Origin: an uncultured Nitrospinaceae bacterium
GTDB lineage: Bacteria; Nitrospinota; Nitrospinia; Nitrospinales; VA-1
Length of the DNA stretch: 8,799 nt
Direction of reading: 5' to 3'
Assembly: GCA_913043155.1 (NCBI GenBank)
Contig: CAJWLY010000055.1
Coordinates: 1 to 8,799 of the forward strand
Below the pieces are notes generated by a model. The model ran no database searches. It was not told the DNA's origin and saw only the letters and a program-made list of their open reading frames with translations. Position numbers and translations under genes: made by a program. Shown here piece by piece: positions 1 to 6,294 of the stretch; positions within the stretch are counted from its first letter, which is position 1, and each line of letters begins with the position of its first letter.

Positions 1-620
1 ACTGCCTTGGCGAAATTACGGTTGGCGCCCTTGTACTTCTCCTGCACCCTGAGGGCCGTACCCCAGAGGGCGAACACTTCCGGTGAGTCTGGGCTGGACT
101 GGGTGGCCTTTTCAAACTCCATATCAGCGCTGTTGTACTTGCCTTCCTCGATAAGTTGCATGCCTTTCTGGAGATGCTCCAGCGTTTTCTTGGGGAGCTG
201 ACCTTTCGGTGGATTGAGCCCCGGGGTGGGTTCGGTCATGTCGGCGAGTTCGGGCCGGCCGGCATCGGCGAAGCGCTCCAGAGCAGGTTCCGGCTGGGTA
301 TCAGTGGAATCCTCTAAAGAAACGGAAGTTTTATTGAATTCGCTCATGTCGGCGAGTTCGGGCCGGCCGGCATCGGCGAAGCGCTCCAGAGCAGGTTCCG
401 GCTGGGTATCAGTGGAATCCTCTAAAGAAACGGAAGTTTTATTGAATTCGCTATAAGGTTCGAGTTTGGTTTCAGGCGTTGAAAATTGCATCAGCGACCA
501 CAATCCGGCCAGAATTACGGCGGTCCAGAAGATGGGGGGGACGACACGCTTGAATAGACCGGATGCGGTTATGGGATGACTCGGGTTTTCCTTTAAAGAC
601 TGTGTATTTTTCTTTTTCAT
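1..620 (-). CDS. Membrane-anchored TPR protein, N-terminal part (runs off the left edge)
   Basis: Reading the minus strand from the ATG at 620-618 gives an uninterrupted frame of 206 codons to the window edge. An in-frame TAA lies a few codons upstream, so this ATG fixes the start. Residues 1-26 are basic and polar, and residues about 28-46 form one hydrophobic helix (II-type signal anchor). Residues 57-128 are two identical 36-residue copies of a Ser/Thr/Glu/Pro-rich linker, followed by a Pro-rich stretch at about 131-143. From about 147 the sequence matches TPR spacing: G153, Y162, A165, F169, A172 and P180, then a second repeat around W186-A189-Y196-A199. TPRs are protein-binding scaffolds, so I infer an envelope scaffold with its TPRs on the outer face of the inner membrane. 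It lies 76 nt downstream of the zinc-ribbon gene and may share its transcript. No clear Shine-Dalgarno precedes the ATG. The partner and exact function are unknown. Confidence 0.8.
   Translation of the reverse strand, partial: MKKKNTQSLKENPSHPITASGLFKRVVPPIFWTAVILAGLWSLMQFSTPETKLEPYSEFNKTSVSLEDSTDTQPEPALERFADAGRPELADMSEFNKTSVSLEDSTDTQPEPALERFADAGRPELADMTEPTPGLNPPKGQLPKKTLEHLQKGMQLIEEGKYNSADMEFEKATQSSPDSPEVFALWGTALRVQEKYKGANRNFAKA
236..452. repeat. Exact 108-bp tandem duplication (two copies) inside the TPR gene
   Basis: Every base from 236 to 344 equals the base 108 positions to the right (344-452), so two head-to-tail copies share 100% nucleotide identity. The first flanking mismatches are at 235/343 and 345/453. 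The period is a multiple of three, so the frame is kept and 36 residues (57-92 and 93-128 of the minus-strand protein) are repeated. The copies carry no synonymous differences, which points to a very recent duplication, gene conversion, or an assembly error. Confidence 0.97.
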
Positions 621-696
621 AGGGATAAGAAGACTTTATAAAATGATTGGAACAACTACAGAAGGCGCCGCTGTTTGATAAGCCGCTTTTCATGAT

Positions 697-939
697 TCAT
701 CTCAGCCCAGGTGGGGGGAGTTTGAAAACATCCTTGTTTGGGAAATCATCTACAGTTACAGGTTTTTGCAGATCGGCAAGCGGTTTTCCAACGATCTTGG
801 GTGCAAACGAGGAAAACTTGTGTTGGGTCTTTTGGGAGCCACATTCGGAACACTTGGTTTCTGCCTTATTTGCATCGGTTGATTGGAGCAGGGTGAACTC
901 CTTTTGGCAGTCTTCGCAGAAATACTCATAAAGCGGCAT
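697..939 (-). CDS. FmdB-family zinc-ribbon protein
   Basis: This 80-residue protein begins MPLYEYFCEDC, the classic start of the FmdB/CxxC_CxxC_SSSS regulatory-protein family (PF09723). Two CxxC pairs (C8/C11 and C30/C33) make a single zinc ribbon. The opening, spacing and length (family about 60-110) all match. The tail (54-80) is low in predicted structure and ends in a Pro-rich stretch. The family was first named as putative regulators of formamidase genes, but its biochemical role is not established; nucleic-acid or protein binding is the usual guess. The start is firm because a strong GAGGAGGG Shine-Dalgarno sits 4-5 nt upstream. It is the first gene of a possible two-gene minus-strand unit with the TPR gene. 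Confidence 0.9.
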   Translation of the reverse strand: MPLYEYFCEDCQKEFTLLQSTDANKAETKCSECGSQKTQHKFSSFAPKIVGKPLADLQKPVTVDDFPNKDVFKLPPPGLR

Positions 940-943
940 AGGA

Positions 944-951
944 CCCTCCTC
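944..951 (-). promoter_or_regulatory. Strong ribosome binding site of the zinc-ribbon gene
   Basis: On the minus strand GAGGAGGG lies 4 nt before the ATG (5 nt for the AGGAGG core). It is the best Shine-Dalgarno in the window and fixes the start of the FmdB-family gene. Confidence 0.85.
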
Positions 952-970
952 AAACCAGACTCGTTTGATT

Positions 971-1000
971 TATATAATTGAAATTGCTCGTTTATTGGAA
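971..1000 (-). promoter_or_regulatory. Candidate sigma70 promoter for the zinc-ribbon gene
   Basis: On the minus strand TTCCAA (1000-995) and TATATA (976-971) are separated by 18 nt in an AT-rich tract, about 30 nt before the start codon. The -10 match is fair and the -35 match is poor, so this is a guess from position and composition. Confidence 0.3.
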
Positions 1001-1007
1001 TTTAATC

Positions 1008-1026
1008 ACAGGCACGAACGGCCTGT
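1008..1026. other. Short inverted repeat upstream of the zinc-ribbon promoter
   Basis: ACAGGC (1008-1013) and GCCTGT (1021-1026) are perfect inverted arms around a 7-nt centre. No T-run follows directly on either strand, so it is not a convincing terminator. Lying just upstream of the candidate minus-strand promoter, it could be an operator or chance. Confidence 0.3.
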
Positions 1027-1141
1027 CAATCAGTTTTCCGGTTGTTCGGAGATTCTCTGGTCTGTCCCAGTCACAAAACGGGACCCTGTGTGTTTCCGCT
1101 AAAATACTGTAGATAGGGAAGTCCGGGTAAATATTCCCGCA

Positions 1142-1153
1142 AACTGATCAGTT
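1142..1153. other. Perfect 12-bp palindrome AACTGATCAGTT
   Basis: AACTGATCAGTT reads identically on both strands and stops being symmetric at the next base pair. It stands in the non-coding gap between the divergent zinc-ribbon and dcd genes, the sort of place where a dimeric regulator binds. No second copy is seen in the window, so operator function is only a possibility. Confidence 0.25.
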
Positions 1154-1162
1154 ACCAAGGCT

Positions 1163-1311
1163 CTGCGAAATCGAATTGGTCCTTGAGATTGGCTGAGGAG
1201 CTTGAAAGGGAGGGGTGTCTTGCCGTGCAGTTCGTTGAGGGGGGCATCATGGAGGGGCTCTTGCCCCTGTTCATAAGTCGCAAACTTTTCTCAAGTTATA
1301 GGTTTTCTCAG
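1163..1311 (+). ncRNA. Possible structured RNA in the 535-bp gap before dcd (unassigned)
   Basis: The gap 940-1474 has no gene I can support. Within it the plus strand shows nested pairing. 1163-1172 pairs with 1302-1311 (8 of 10 positions). CTTGAGA at 1182-1188 pairs perfectly with 1289-1295. 1197-1204 pairs with 1281-1288 (7 of 8, two of them G-U). A perfect local hairpin, AGGGGC-TCTT-GCCCCT, lies at 1253-1268. The result is a rod about 150 nt long with an internal loop and a bulge, loosely like 6S RNA in outline. The G-U pairs favour the plus strand. I recognise no known RNA family motif, see no convincing promoter or terminator, and could not compute folding energy. It could also be chance, or a long leader of dcd. 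Confidence 0.22.
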
Positions 1312-1361
1312 GTATCTGCTTCAATTTTACCGGGAGCATTTTCCAAAGGTAAAATCAGCAG

Positions 1362-1390
1362 TTGAAAAAATATTTTTAATAAGATAAACC
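1362..1390 (+). promoter_or_regulatory. Weak candidate promoter for the dcd-led gene run
   Basis: TTGAAA (1362-1367) is followed after 17 nt by TAAACC (1385-1390) in the most AT-rich part of the gap, 85 nt before dcd. The -35 is good and the -10 poor. The AT-rich spacer and the position before a plus-strand gene run are the only other support. Confidence 0.25.
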
Positions 1391-1474
1391 ATAGAACCAA
1401 GGTGCGTTGTTAGTTGTGGTTTTCTTTTCTGATCTCATCCGTCCAGCATTGATTTCCGGCCCCCCTCTTAAGAA

Positions 1475-2674
1475 ATGGAAGTTGAAAAAATTAACCCTGT
1501 AATCGACATTCTAGGCAAGGACAGTTTTTCTCAGATATTGAAGGACAAGGCAGGCTATTTGCCGTGTCAATATATAGAGTTGGCCTGTCAAAATGGATTG
1601 ATAAGGTCTGATTTACCAATTACGGATTCCCAAATACAACCCGCAAGCTTGGATCTTCGTTTGGGACCTAAAGCGTATAGAATTCAATGTAGCTTTTTGC
1701 CGGAAAATGAAACGGTTGAGGGAAAACTCAAGGACGTAAAGCTTTATGAGTTTAATTTAGAAGAACATGGAGGAATCCTGGAGAAGGGCGCGATTTACCT
1801 TATCCCCCTGATGGAAGAAATAAATTTTCCGCCCACGATATATGGTCTGGCCAATCCAAAAAGCTCCACTGGGCGGTTGGATATGTTTACTCGCGTGATC
1901 GTCGATCATGGGCATCGCTTCGATGAAATTCCAAAGGGTTATAAGGGAAAATTGTATTTGGAGATTATTCCCCGTTCGTTTCCTGTGAAGGTGAGCCCGG
2001 GGTTGAAGCTTAATCAATTAAGGCTTTGCAACGTCCACTCGAGCACTTTGGGTAAGAATACACTCGAGACCAACTATAAAGATTATCCAATTTTATTTAA
2101 TCGCGATGGAGGAGAAATACCTTTTAAAAACATTAAATTTGATTTGGGGGTTTTTATTGGTGTTGATGTTTCTGGGTATGATCAAAATTCCATCATTGCC
2201 TACAAAGCTAAAACTAATTCACAGGTCATAGACTTGGGGAAAATTAATTTTTACAAATCTGAAGACTTCTGGGAGCCAATCTACAAACAGAAACAGGATA
2301 GATTAATTCTGGAACCCGAAAGTTTTTATATCCTGATGTCCAAGGAGAAGATATGCATCTGGCCCCATCTGCTTGCCGAGATGGTTGCCTACGAGCCCAA
2401 CAGCGGTGAGTTGCGCACGCATTATGCGGGGTTCTTCGATCCGGGATTCGGGTGGAACGGGACAAATTCTACAGAAGATCAGGGTACCCGGGCCGTAATG
2501 GAGGTTCGACCGCATGATGCTCCTTTTATGGTTGAAGATGGACAAACTTTTTGCCGTCTAAAATTTGAAAAGACGGTTGAGAAACCAGACCGGGTTTATG
2601 GACAGAAGATCCGATCCAACTACCACTCTCAAGAATTAAAATTGAGTAAATATTTTAATTGTGAATTTTCTTGA
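1475..2674 (+). CDS. dcd: dCTP deaminase, long two-domain form
   Basis: This enzyme deaminates dCTP to dUTP, the first step towards dUMP for thymidylate synthesis, in the cytoplasm. At 399 residues it is twice the usual length of about 190 and matches the fused form best known from Alphaproteobacteria. The N-terminal half has QPASLDLRLG (55-64) and a P-x-S-x3-R motif (S130, R134) followed by E163, equivalent to the catalytic Ser, Arg and Glu of E. coli Dcd (S111, R115, E138). The C-terminal half has ELRTHYAGFFDPGFG (312-326). It repeats the triad 180 residues later as S310, R314 and E343, with neighbouring P166/P346, P170/P350 and G176/G356 also in register. Much of the gene is AT-rich: 33% GC by hand count at 2041-2220, against 58% in the core at 2341-2460. 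The Shine-Dalgarno is weak. It stands where scpA is often found, before scpB. Confidence 0.9.
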   Translation: MEVEKINPVIDILGKDSFSQILKDKAGYLPCQYIELACQNGLIRSDLPITDSQIQPASLDLRLGPKAYRIQCSFLPENETVEGKLKDVKLYEFNLEEHGGILEKGAIYLIPLMEEINFPPTIYGLANPKSSTGRLDMFTRVIVDHGHRFDEIPKGYKGKLYLEIIPRSFPVKVSPGLKLNQLRLCNVHSSTLGKNTLETNYKDYPILFNRDGGEIPFKNIKFDLGVFIGVDVSGYDQNSIIAYKAKTNSQVIDLGKINFYKSEDFWEPIYKQKQDRLILEPESFYILMSKEKICIWPHLLAEMVAYEPNSGELRTHYAGFFDPGFGWNGTNSTEDQGTRAVMEVRPHDAPFMVEDGQTFCRLKFEKTVEKPDRVYGQKIRSNYHSQELKLSKYFNCEFS

Positions 2675-2707
2675 TTCGTATTTTTTTATCTTGAGGTCAA
2701 AATAAAC

Positions 2708-3358
2708 TTGGAACGCGAAGAACTCAAAGCTGTTATTGAAAACGTCCTTTTCGCGGCGGACCAGCCGGTCAGCGTGAGCCAACTCCAGGACTTGTTCGCC
2801 GAAACAACGGAAAAGACCGTATTGAAGTCCGCTCTTGATGAACTGGTCAAGGAATACCAGTCGCGCAATCTTCAGCTCATGGAGGTGGCCGAGGGATACC
2901 AGTTGATGACCCGCCACGATTATTCCGACTGGGTTCGCAAATTCATGAAACTGGACAAGACTGCCAAGCTGTCTCAGCCGAGCCTCGATACGCTGGCCAT
3001 CATCGCCTACAAACAACCCCTGACCAAGGCCGAGGTGGAAGAGATACGAGGTGTCGATTCCAGTGGCGTGGTGCGGACCCTACTGGAGAAGAAGGTCATC
3101 GCGCCCAGCGGACGCAAGAAAGTACCTGGTCGCCCTATCCTGTACCGGACCACGCGCAAGTTTCTTGAATATTTCGGGCTAATGGATTTGAGAGATTTGC
3201 CCACGTTAGAGGATTTTAAAGAAAGTGAACTCGCTGAAGGTCAGGATCTGTCAGATCAAATCTCCCTCACGTTTGACGATCAAGCCTTACCCGACGATGC
3301 GGGGGTCGAAGCCCAGCCTGCCGAACCTTCTGACCCGGATGCCTCTACCGGTTCTTGA
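2708..3358 (+). CDS. scpB: Segregation and condensation protein B (ScpB)
   Basis: ScpB dimers bind ScpA and the SMC ATPase to form the bacterial condensin that compacts and segregates the chromosome. The 216-residue product opens with the usual LKAVIENVLFAADQPVS (6-22). The signature of the second winged helix runs from about 89 to 156 and includes LSQPSLDTLAIIAYKQPLTK (88-107), the EIRGVDSSGVVRTLLEK block and GRPILYRTTRKFLEYFGL (141-158). The tail after about 170 is acidic and looks disordered. The start is TTG at 2708: an in-frame ATG is lacking, the family motif begins immediately after it, and GAGG lies 11 nt upstream. It follows dcd by 33 nt and precedes the pseudouridine synthase by 57 nt, the familiar scpB-rluB order. 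ScpA is not encoded in the window. Confidence 0.93.
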   Translation: MEREELKAVIENVLFAADQPVSVSQLQDLFAETTEKTVLKSALDELVKEYQSRNLQLMEVAEGYQLMTRHDYSDWVRKFMKLDKTAKLSQPSLDTLAIIAYKQPLTKAEVEEIRGVDSSGVVRTLLEKKVIAPSGRKKVPGRPILYRTTRKFLEYFGLMDLRDLPTLEDFKESELAEGQDLSDQISLTFDDQALPDDAGVEAQPAEPSDPDASTGS

Positions 3359-3415
3359 TCTGCGGTATCTGAACATTTTCGCCCCTGGCAAAATTTCTCT
3401 AAATATTTAAAGCCG

Positions 3416-4207
3416 ATGAGGATACGTTTGCAAAAAGTTATTGCCGATGCCGGGTTGGCCTCGCGCCGAGAAGCAGAACGGTGGATTGCCGAGGGCCGGG
3501 TGGAGATCAACGGGAAGATTGCCAACAAACCGGGTACAACCGTTGACCCAGTATCGGACGAAATCCGCGTGCGTGGAAAATTGATCCCCCGGGCGCATGA
3601 AAAAGTATACCTTCTTCTTAATAAACCAACGGGCTGCCTTACCACAACAGTGCCGGACGCACGCGGACGCATGACCGTTATGAACCTGATCGAAAAGGCG
3701 CCCACCCGCGTCTTTCCCGCAGGGCGCCTCGACTTCAATACACAGGGAGCGTTATTACTGACTAGCGACGGTGCTCTGTCCAAAAAACTGTTAGACCCGA
3801 AATACCGGGTGTCCCGCACTTACCTCGTTAAGGTGAGGGGTATACCAGACGAGAAGAAACTGCGGCGCTTGCGTCGGGGCGTGCGACTCGATAACCAGCC
3901 CACGGCGCCCGTAGAGGTTACGGTTCATCGCGTGAGCGGGAAAAACTGCTTCCTCAAACTGAAACTGGTTGAAGGAAAAAACCGTCACATCAAACGAATG
4001 TGTGAGGTCGTGGGTCATCCCGTAGTCAGGCTGAAGCGCACCCATTTTGGCCCGCTGAACTTAACCGGGCTTCCCCTTGGGGCCTACCGGTTTTTATCAC
4101 CTCGCGAGATTCGGTCATTGGAATTTCTGGTCAAAAAAGAACCACTTGCCGGGCGTATACAGCAGGTTCGCGCGGCTGTAAAAAAAGGGTCAAAAAATAA
4201 AAAATAA
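3416..4207 (+). CDS. rluB: 23S rRNA pseudouridine synthase, RluB/RsuA family
   Basis: Enzymes of this family isomerise a specific uridine in rRNA to pseudouridine; RluB acts on U2605 of 23S rRNA (E. coli numbering). The N-terminal S4 RNA-binding domain (about 3-50) contains RLQKVIADAGLASRREAE. The catalytic domain starts at VYLLLNKPTG (64-73). GRLDFNTQGALLLTSDG (103-119) carries the catalytic aspartate D106, and the later NRHIKRM...G.PV.RLKR block is the family's third motif. Length (263) is normal and the tail is Lys-rich. RluB is favoured over RsuA, RluE or RluF because the gene follows scpB, but the exact target is inferred. The stop overlaps the next start as TAATG, so the downstream gene is probably translationally coupled. 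The Shine-Dalgarno is weak. Confidence 0.88.
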   Translation: MRIRLQKVIADAGLASRREAERWIAEGRVEINGKIANKPGTTVDPVSDEIRVRGKLIPRAHEKVYLLLNKPTGCLTTTVPDARGRMTVMNLIEKAPTRVFPAGRLDFNTQGALLLTSDGALSKKLLDPKYRVSRTYLVKVRGIPDEKKLRRLRRGVRLDNQPTAPVEVTVHRVSGKNCFLKLKLVEGKNRHIKRMCEVVGHPVVRLKRTHFGPLNLTGLPLGAYRFLSPREIRSLEFLVKKEPLAGRIQQVRAAVKKGSKNKK

Positions 4208-5193
4208 TGAACAGGGTTTATTCGAAAATCTGGTGGGTTGGCTTGCTGGTACCTATGATCTTGGGTGGCTTGGTTTTTCCTGTCACCGCTCAAGAGGAAA
4301 CCGGAACAGGTTATGAAGTGATTGCCGAGGCCTTGGTCGTTAAGGACAACTTCGTCCGCGCCAGGAAACAGGCCGTCAAGCTGGCTTTGGAGATGGCATT
4401 GGAGCAGAACCTGCGTGAATTGTTTGGGGATGATGAATTTGAACACAACCAGTGGGAGATAAAAAAAATGCTGAAAAAGCCCGCCAGGTTTGTAAAATCC
4501 TATCGCTTCATAGAGGCTTACGACGACCCCGTTCAACTGCTCAGCCGGGTGAAGCTGGAAGTGGTGCTGTTTCAGGATGCCGTCCACAGGGCCCTTAGCC
4601 GCTCTGGGATCACATCCGGCATGGAGGGTGAGAAGCAAGTGGTCATTCTCATCAACGAAATCAGTTCGAGTTCTAACAACGACCTCCGATTTTGGGATAG
4701 GGTGTCGATTTCTGAAGCGTCGCTGGTGAGAAGTTTTATCGAGGCGGGTATTCCGGTAGTTGTACGCGATACGATTCGCCATGCTATCTCTGAGGAAATG
4801 GTGATGAGCGCCATAAAAGGAAACGTCTCCGCTGCGGTGAGTATCGGGTTGAAAGCAGGAGCGGATATCGTTATCGTGGGGAATGCTACCTTGGCCTTGG
4901 TAGATGATCAAGAGGTTCAGGGAGCCCGGTCGGTCCGGGCGGCGATTAGTGTCAAAACGGTTTCCTCGCATCGCTCGATGCTCGTTGCGGCGAAAAGCGA
5001 CTTTGCTACTGTTTCCGGTAGCGGGATCCTGACCGGAGAAGTGGAAGCTTTTCACCGGGTTGGTGGAAAACTGACAGAATTTCTCATTCCTACCATCCAG
5101 CGGCACTGGGAGTCGAATCCTGAAAAAAAGGAACCGCAACTGGTACCAGCCCAGAAGGCGGGTTCACTGCCGTTGTCTTTGGGCGATCTTTGA
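4207..5193 (+). CDS. Exported protein with FlgT-like N-terminal pattern, function unknown
   Basis: The 328-residue product has a signal peptide: basic start, hydrophobic core at about 9-27, and probable cleavage after VTA near residue 28. It is therefore periplasmic, with no lipobox cysteine. Residues about 36-70 follow the pattern of the FlgT N-terminal domain and related proteins (EALVV...ARKQAVKLALEMALEQNL). A later strand-rich part, YRFIEAYDDPVQLLSRVKLE (99-118), also fits that domain. Residues 143-231 (KQVVILINEI...GADIVIVGNATLAL) look like an alpha/beta domain of the FlgT-middle/CsgG-like sort. No flagellar genes are nearby, so a flagellar role is not supported; an outer-membrane or periplasmic assembly role is only a guess. 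It starts inside the rluB stop codon and ends 3 nt before the AI-2E gene, so the three are co-expressed and may be translationally coupled. Confidence 0.75.
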   Translation: MNRVYSKIWWVGLLVPMILGGLVFPVTAQEETGTGYEVIAEALVVKDNFVRARKQAVKLALEMALEQNLRELFGDDEFEHNQWEIKKMLKKPARFVKSYRFIEAYDDPVQLLSRVKLEVVLFQDAVHRALSRSGITSGMEGEKQVVILINEISSSSNNDLRFWDRVSISEASLVRSFIEAGIPVVVRDTIRHAISEEMVMSAIKGNVSAAVSIGLKAGADIVIVGNATLALVDDQEVQGARSVRAAISVKTVSSHRSMLVAAKSDFATVSGSGILTGEVEAFHRVGGKLTEFLIPTIQRHWESNPEKKEPQLVPAQKAGSLPLSLGDL

Positions 5194-5196
5194 TCT

Positions 5197-6270
5197 ATGG
5201 AGCAGAATAAAAATACTCAAACTGTTTTTCTGGTCGCGATAGTTTTTCTGTTAGCGATGGTGTTTCTTTATTTTTCTCGCCGCGTGCTCACCCCGTTTTT
5301 CATCGCTTTTGCACTGGCTTATCTGCTGGACCCTGTTACTGACCGGATGGAATCCTGGAAAATGTCCCGCACACTGGCGGTTGTGGTTTTGATGGCCGGA
5401 TTCTTCCTGCTTTGCCTCGGGGCCGGACTCCTCCTCTTTCCGATGCTCAAATTGCAGGCGGAACATCTGGCGACCAACCTGCCCGGTTACCTTGCCGTGA
5501 TTCAGGAATGGTTTCAGCCCCTGCTGGGAATGACTGGAGGGATAGAGCAGGGAAAAATCCAGGATATCCTCAATAAAGAGTTCATGAGGGCCGGGGAACT
5601 TCCACTCAAGGCGGTTACGTCGATCACCTCGTTTTTATGGGAATCTGTCTCCGGCTTGTTCAACGTCATCCTGCTGCTTGCCAACCTCATCATCATTCCA
5701 GTGGCGATGTTTTATCTGCTTCGAGATTACGATGCGATCAATGAAAAACTTTTCAACCTCATTCCTCCACGGCATCGTGATCAGACACTGAGATTGGTAA
5801 AGGAAATGGATGGGGTGCTGGCCGGTTTCGTGAGGGGTCAGTTGATGGTGGGATTCATCATGGCGGGATTGTACTGTATAGGATTGTTTGCCTGCGGCAC
5901 TCCTATGAGCCTGTTCATCGGTTTGGTAGCAGGACTGGCCTGTCTGGTCCCTTATCTGGGACTAGTTCTCGGGTTTCTTCCGGCGGCGGTGCTAACCTTT
6001 CTGCAGGCGCAGGATTGGATGCCGGTCCTGGGAGTGGCGGGAGTATTTGCGGTGGTGCAGGTTTTGGAGGGCATGGTCATTACCCCCCGCATCGTCGGGG
6101 AAAAAATCGGGCTCCACCCGGTCGCCATTATGCTGGCAGTACTGTTGGGAGCCGAGTTTTTCGGGTTGGCCGGCGTCATCCTCGCGGTTCCCGCAGTGGC
6201 TATTCTTAACGTCCTGTGTGCTCACGGACTTAAGCAGTACAAAATCTCTTCCTTTTTTACATCCTACTGA
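5197..6270 (+). CDS. AI-2E transporter family (PF01594) membrane protein
   Basis: This is a polytopic inner-membrane protein of 357 residues, normal for the family. Hydrophobic segments lie at about 9-45, 58-82, 152-175, 213-232, 237-268, 275-296 and 307-340. Family landmarks are PFFIAFALAYLLDPV (33-47), PVAMFYLLRDYD (168-179), GFVRGQL (210-216), VPYLG (251-255) and the C-terminal block PRIVG..IGLHPV..ML (297-313). Members have been linked to autoinducer-2 export (TqsA/YdgG) or Na+/H+ antiport, and most are of unknown substrate. The name should not be read as proof of AI-2 transport. The start follows the exported-protein stop by 3 nt with no evident Shine-Dalgarno, which suggests reinitiation. 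It is the last gene of the plus-strand run; the next gene converges on it after 24 nt with no obvious terminator between them. Confidence 0.9.
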   Translation: MEQNKNTQTVFLVAIVFLLAMVFLYFSRRVLTPFFIAFALAYLLDPVTDRMESWKMSRTLAVVVLMAGFFLLCLGAGLLLFPMLKLQAEHLATNLPGYLAVIQEWFQPLLGMTGGIEQGKIQDILNKEFMRAGELPLKAVTSITSFLWESVSGLFNVILLLANLIIIPVAMFYLLRDYDAINEKLFNLIPPRHRDQTLRLVKEMDGVLAGFVRGQLMVGFIMAGLYCIGLFACGTPMSLFIGLVAGLACLVPYLGLVLGFLPAAVLTFLQAQDWMPVLGVAGVFAVVQVLEGMVITPRIVGEKIGLHPVAIMLAVLLGAEFFGLAGVILAVPAVAILNVLCAHGLKQYKISSFFTSY

Positions 6271-6294
6271 AAAACTTTCTGAAGAGGCGGTTTA

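Noticed and set aside
214..456. Plus-strand open frame of 80 codons made of two identical 36-residue units
   Set aside because: It is the antisense shadow of the duplicated part of the minus-strand TPR gene. It has no ribosome binding site and the repeat is explained by the other strand.
472..693. Minus-strand 73-codon frame overlapping the start of the TPR gene
   Set aside because: It is out of frame with the TPR gene, whose frame explains the membrane helix and TPRs. The product has no recognisable features.
1183..1365. Plus-strand 60-codon frame starting at TTG in the gap before dcd
   Set aside because: No Shine-Dalgarno, a rare start codon, no recognisable motif, and it lies across the possible RNA stems.
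3280..3819. Minus-strand frame of 179 codons
   Set aside because: Shadow of scpB and rluB; those plus-strand products carry conserved family motifs.
4084..5139. Long minus-strand frame of 351 codons
   Set aside because: It is antisense to rluB and the exported-protein gene. The product is rich in His, Arg, Asn and Gln without domains, while the plus-strand genes have clear families, signals and coupled ends.
6271..6294. Bidirectional terminator between the convergent AI-2E and transporter-like genes
   Set aside because: The 24-bp gap and flanks show no stable inverted repeat followed by a T-run on either strand.
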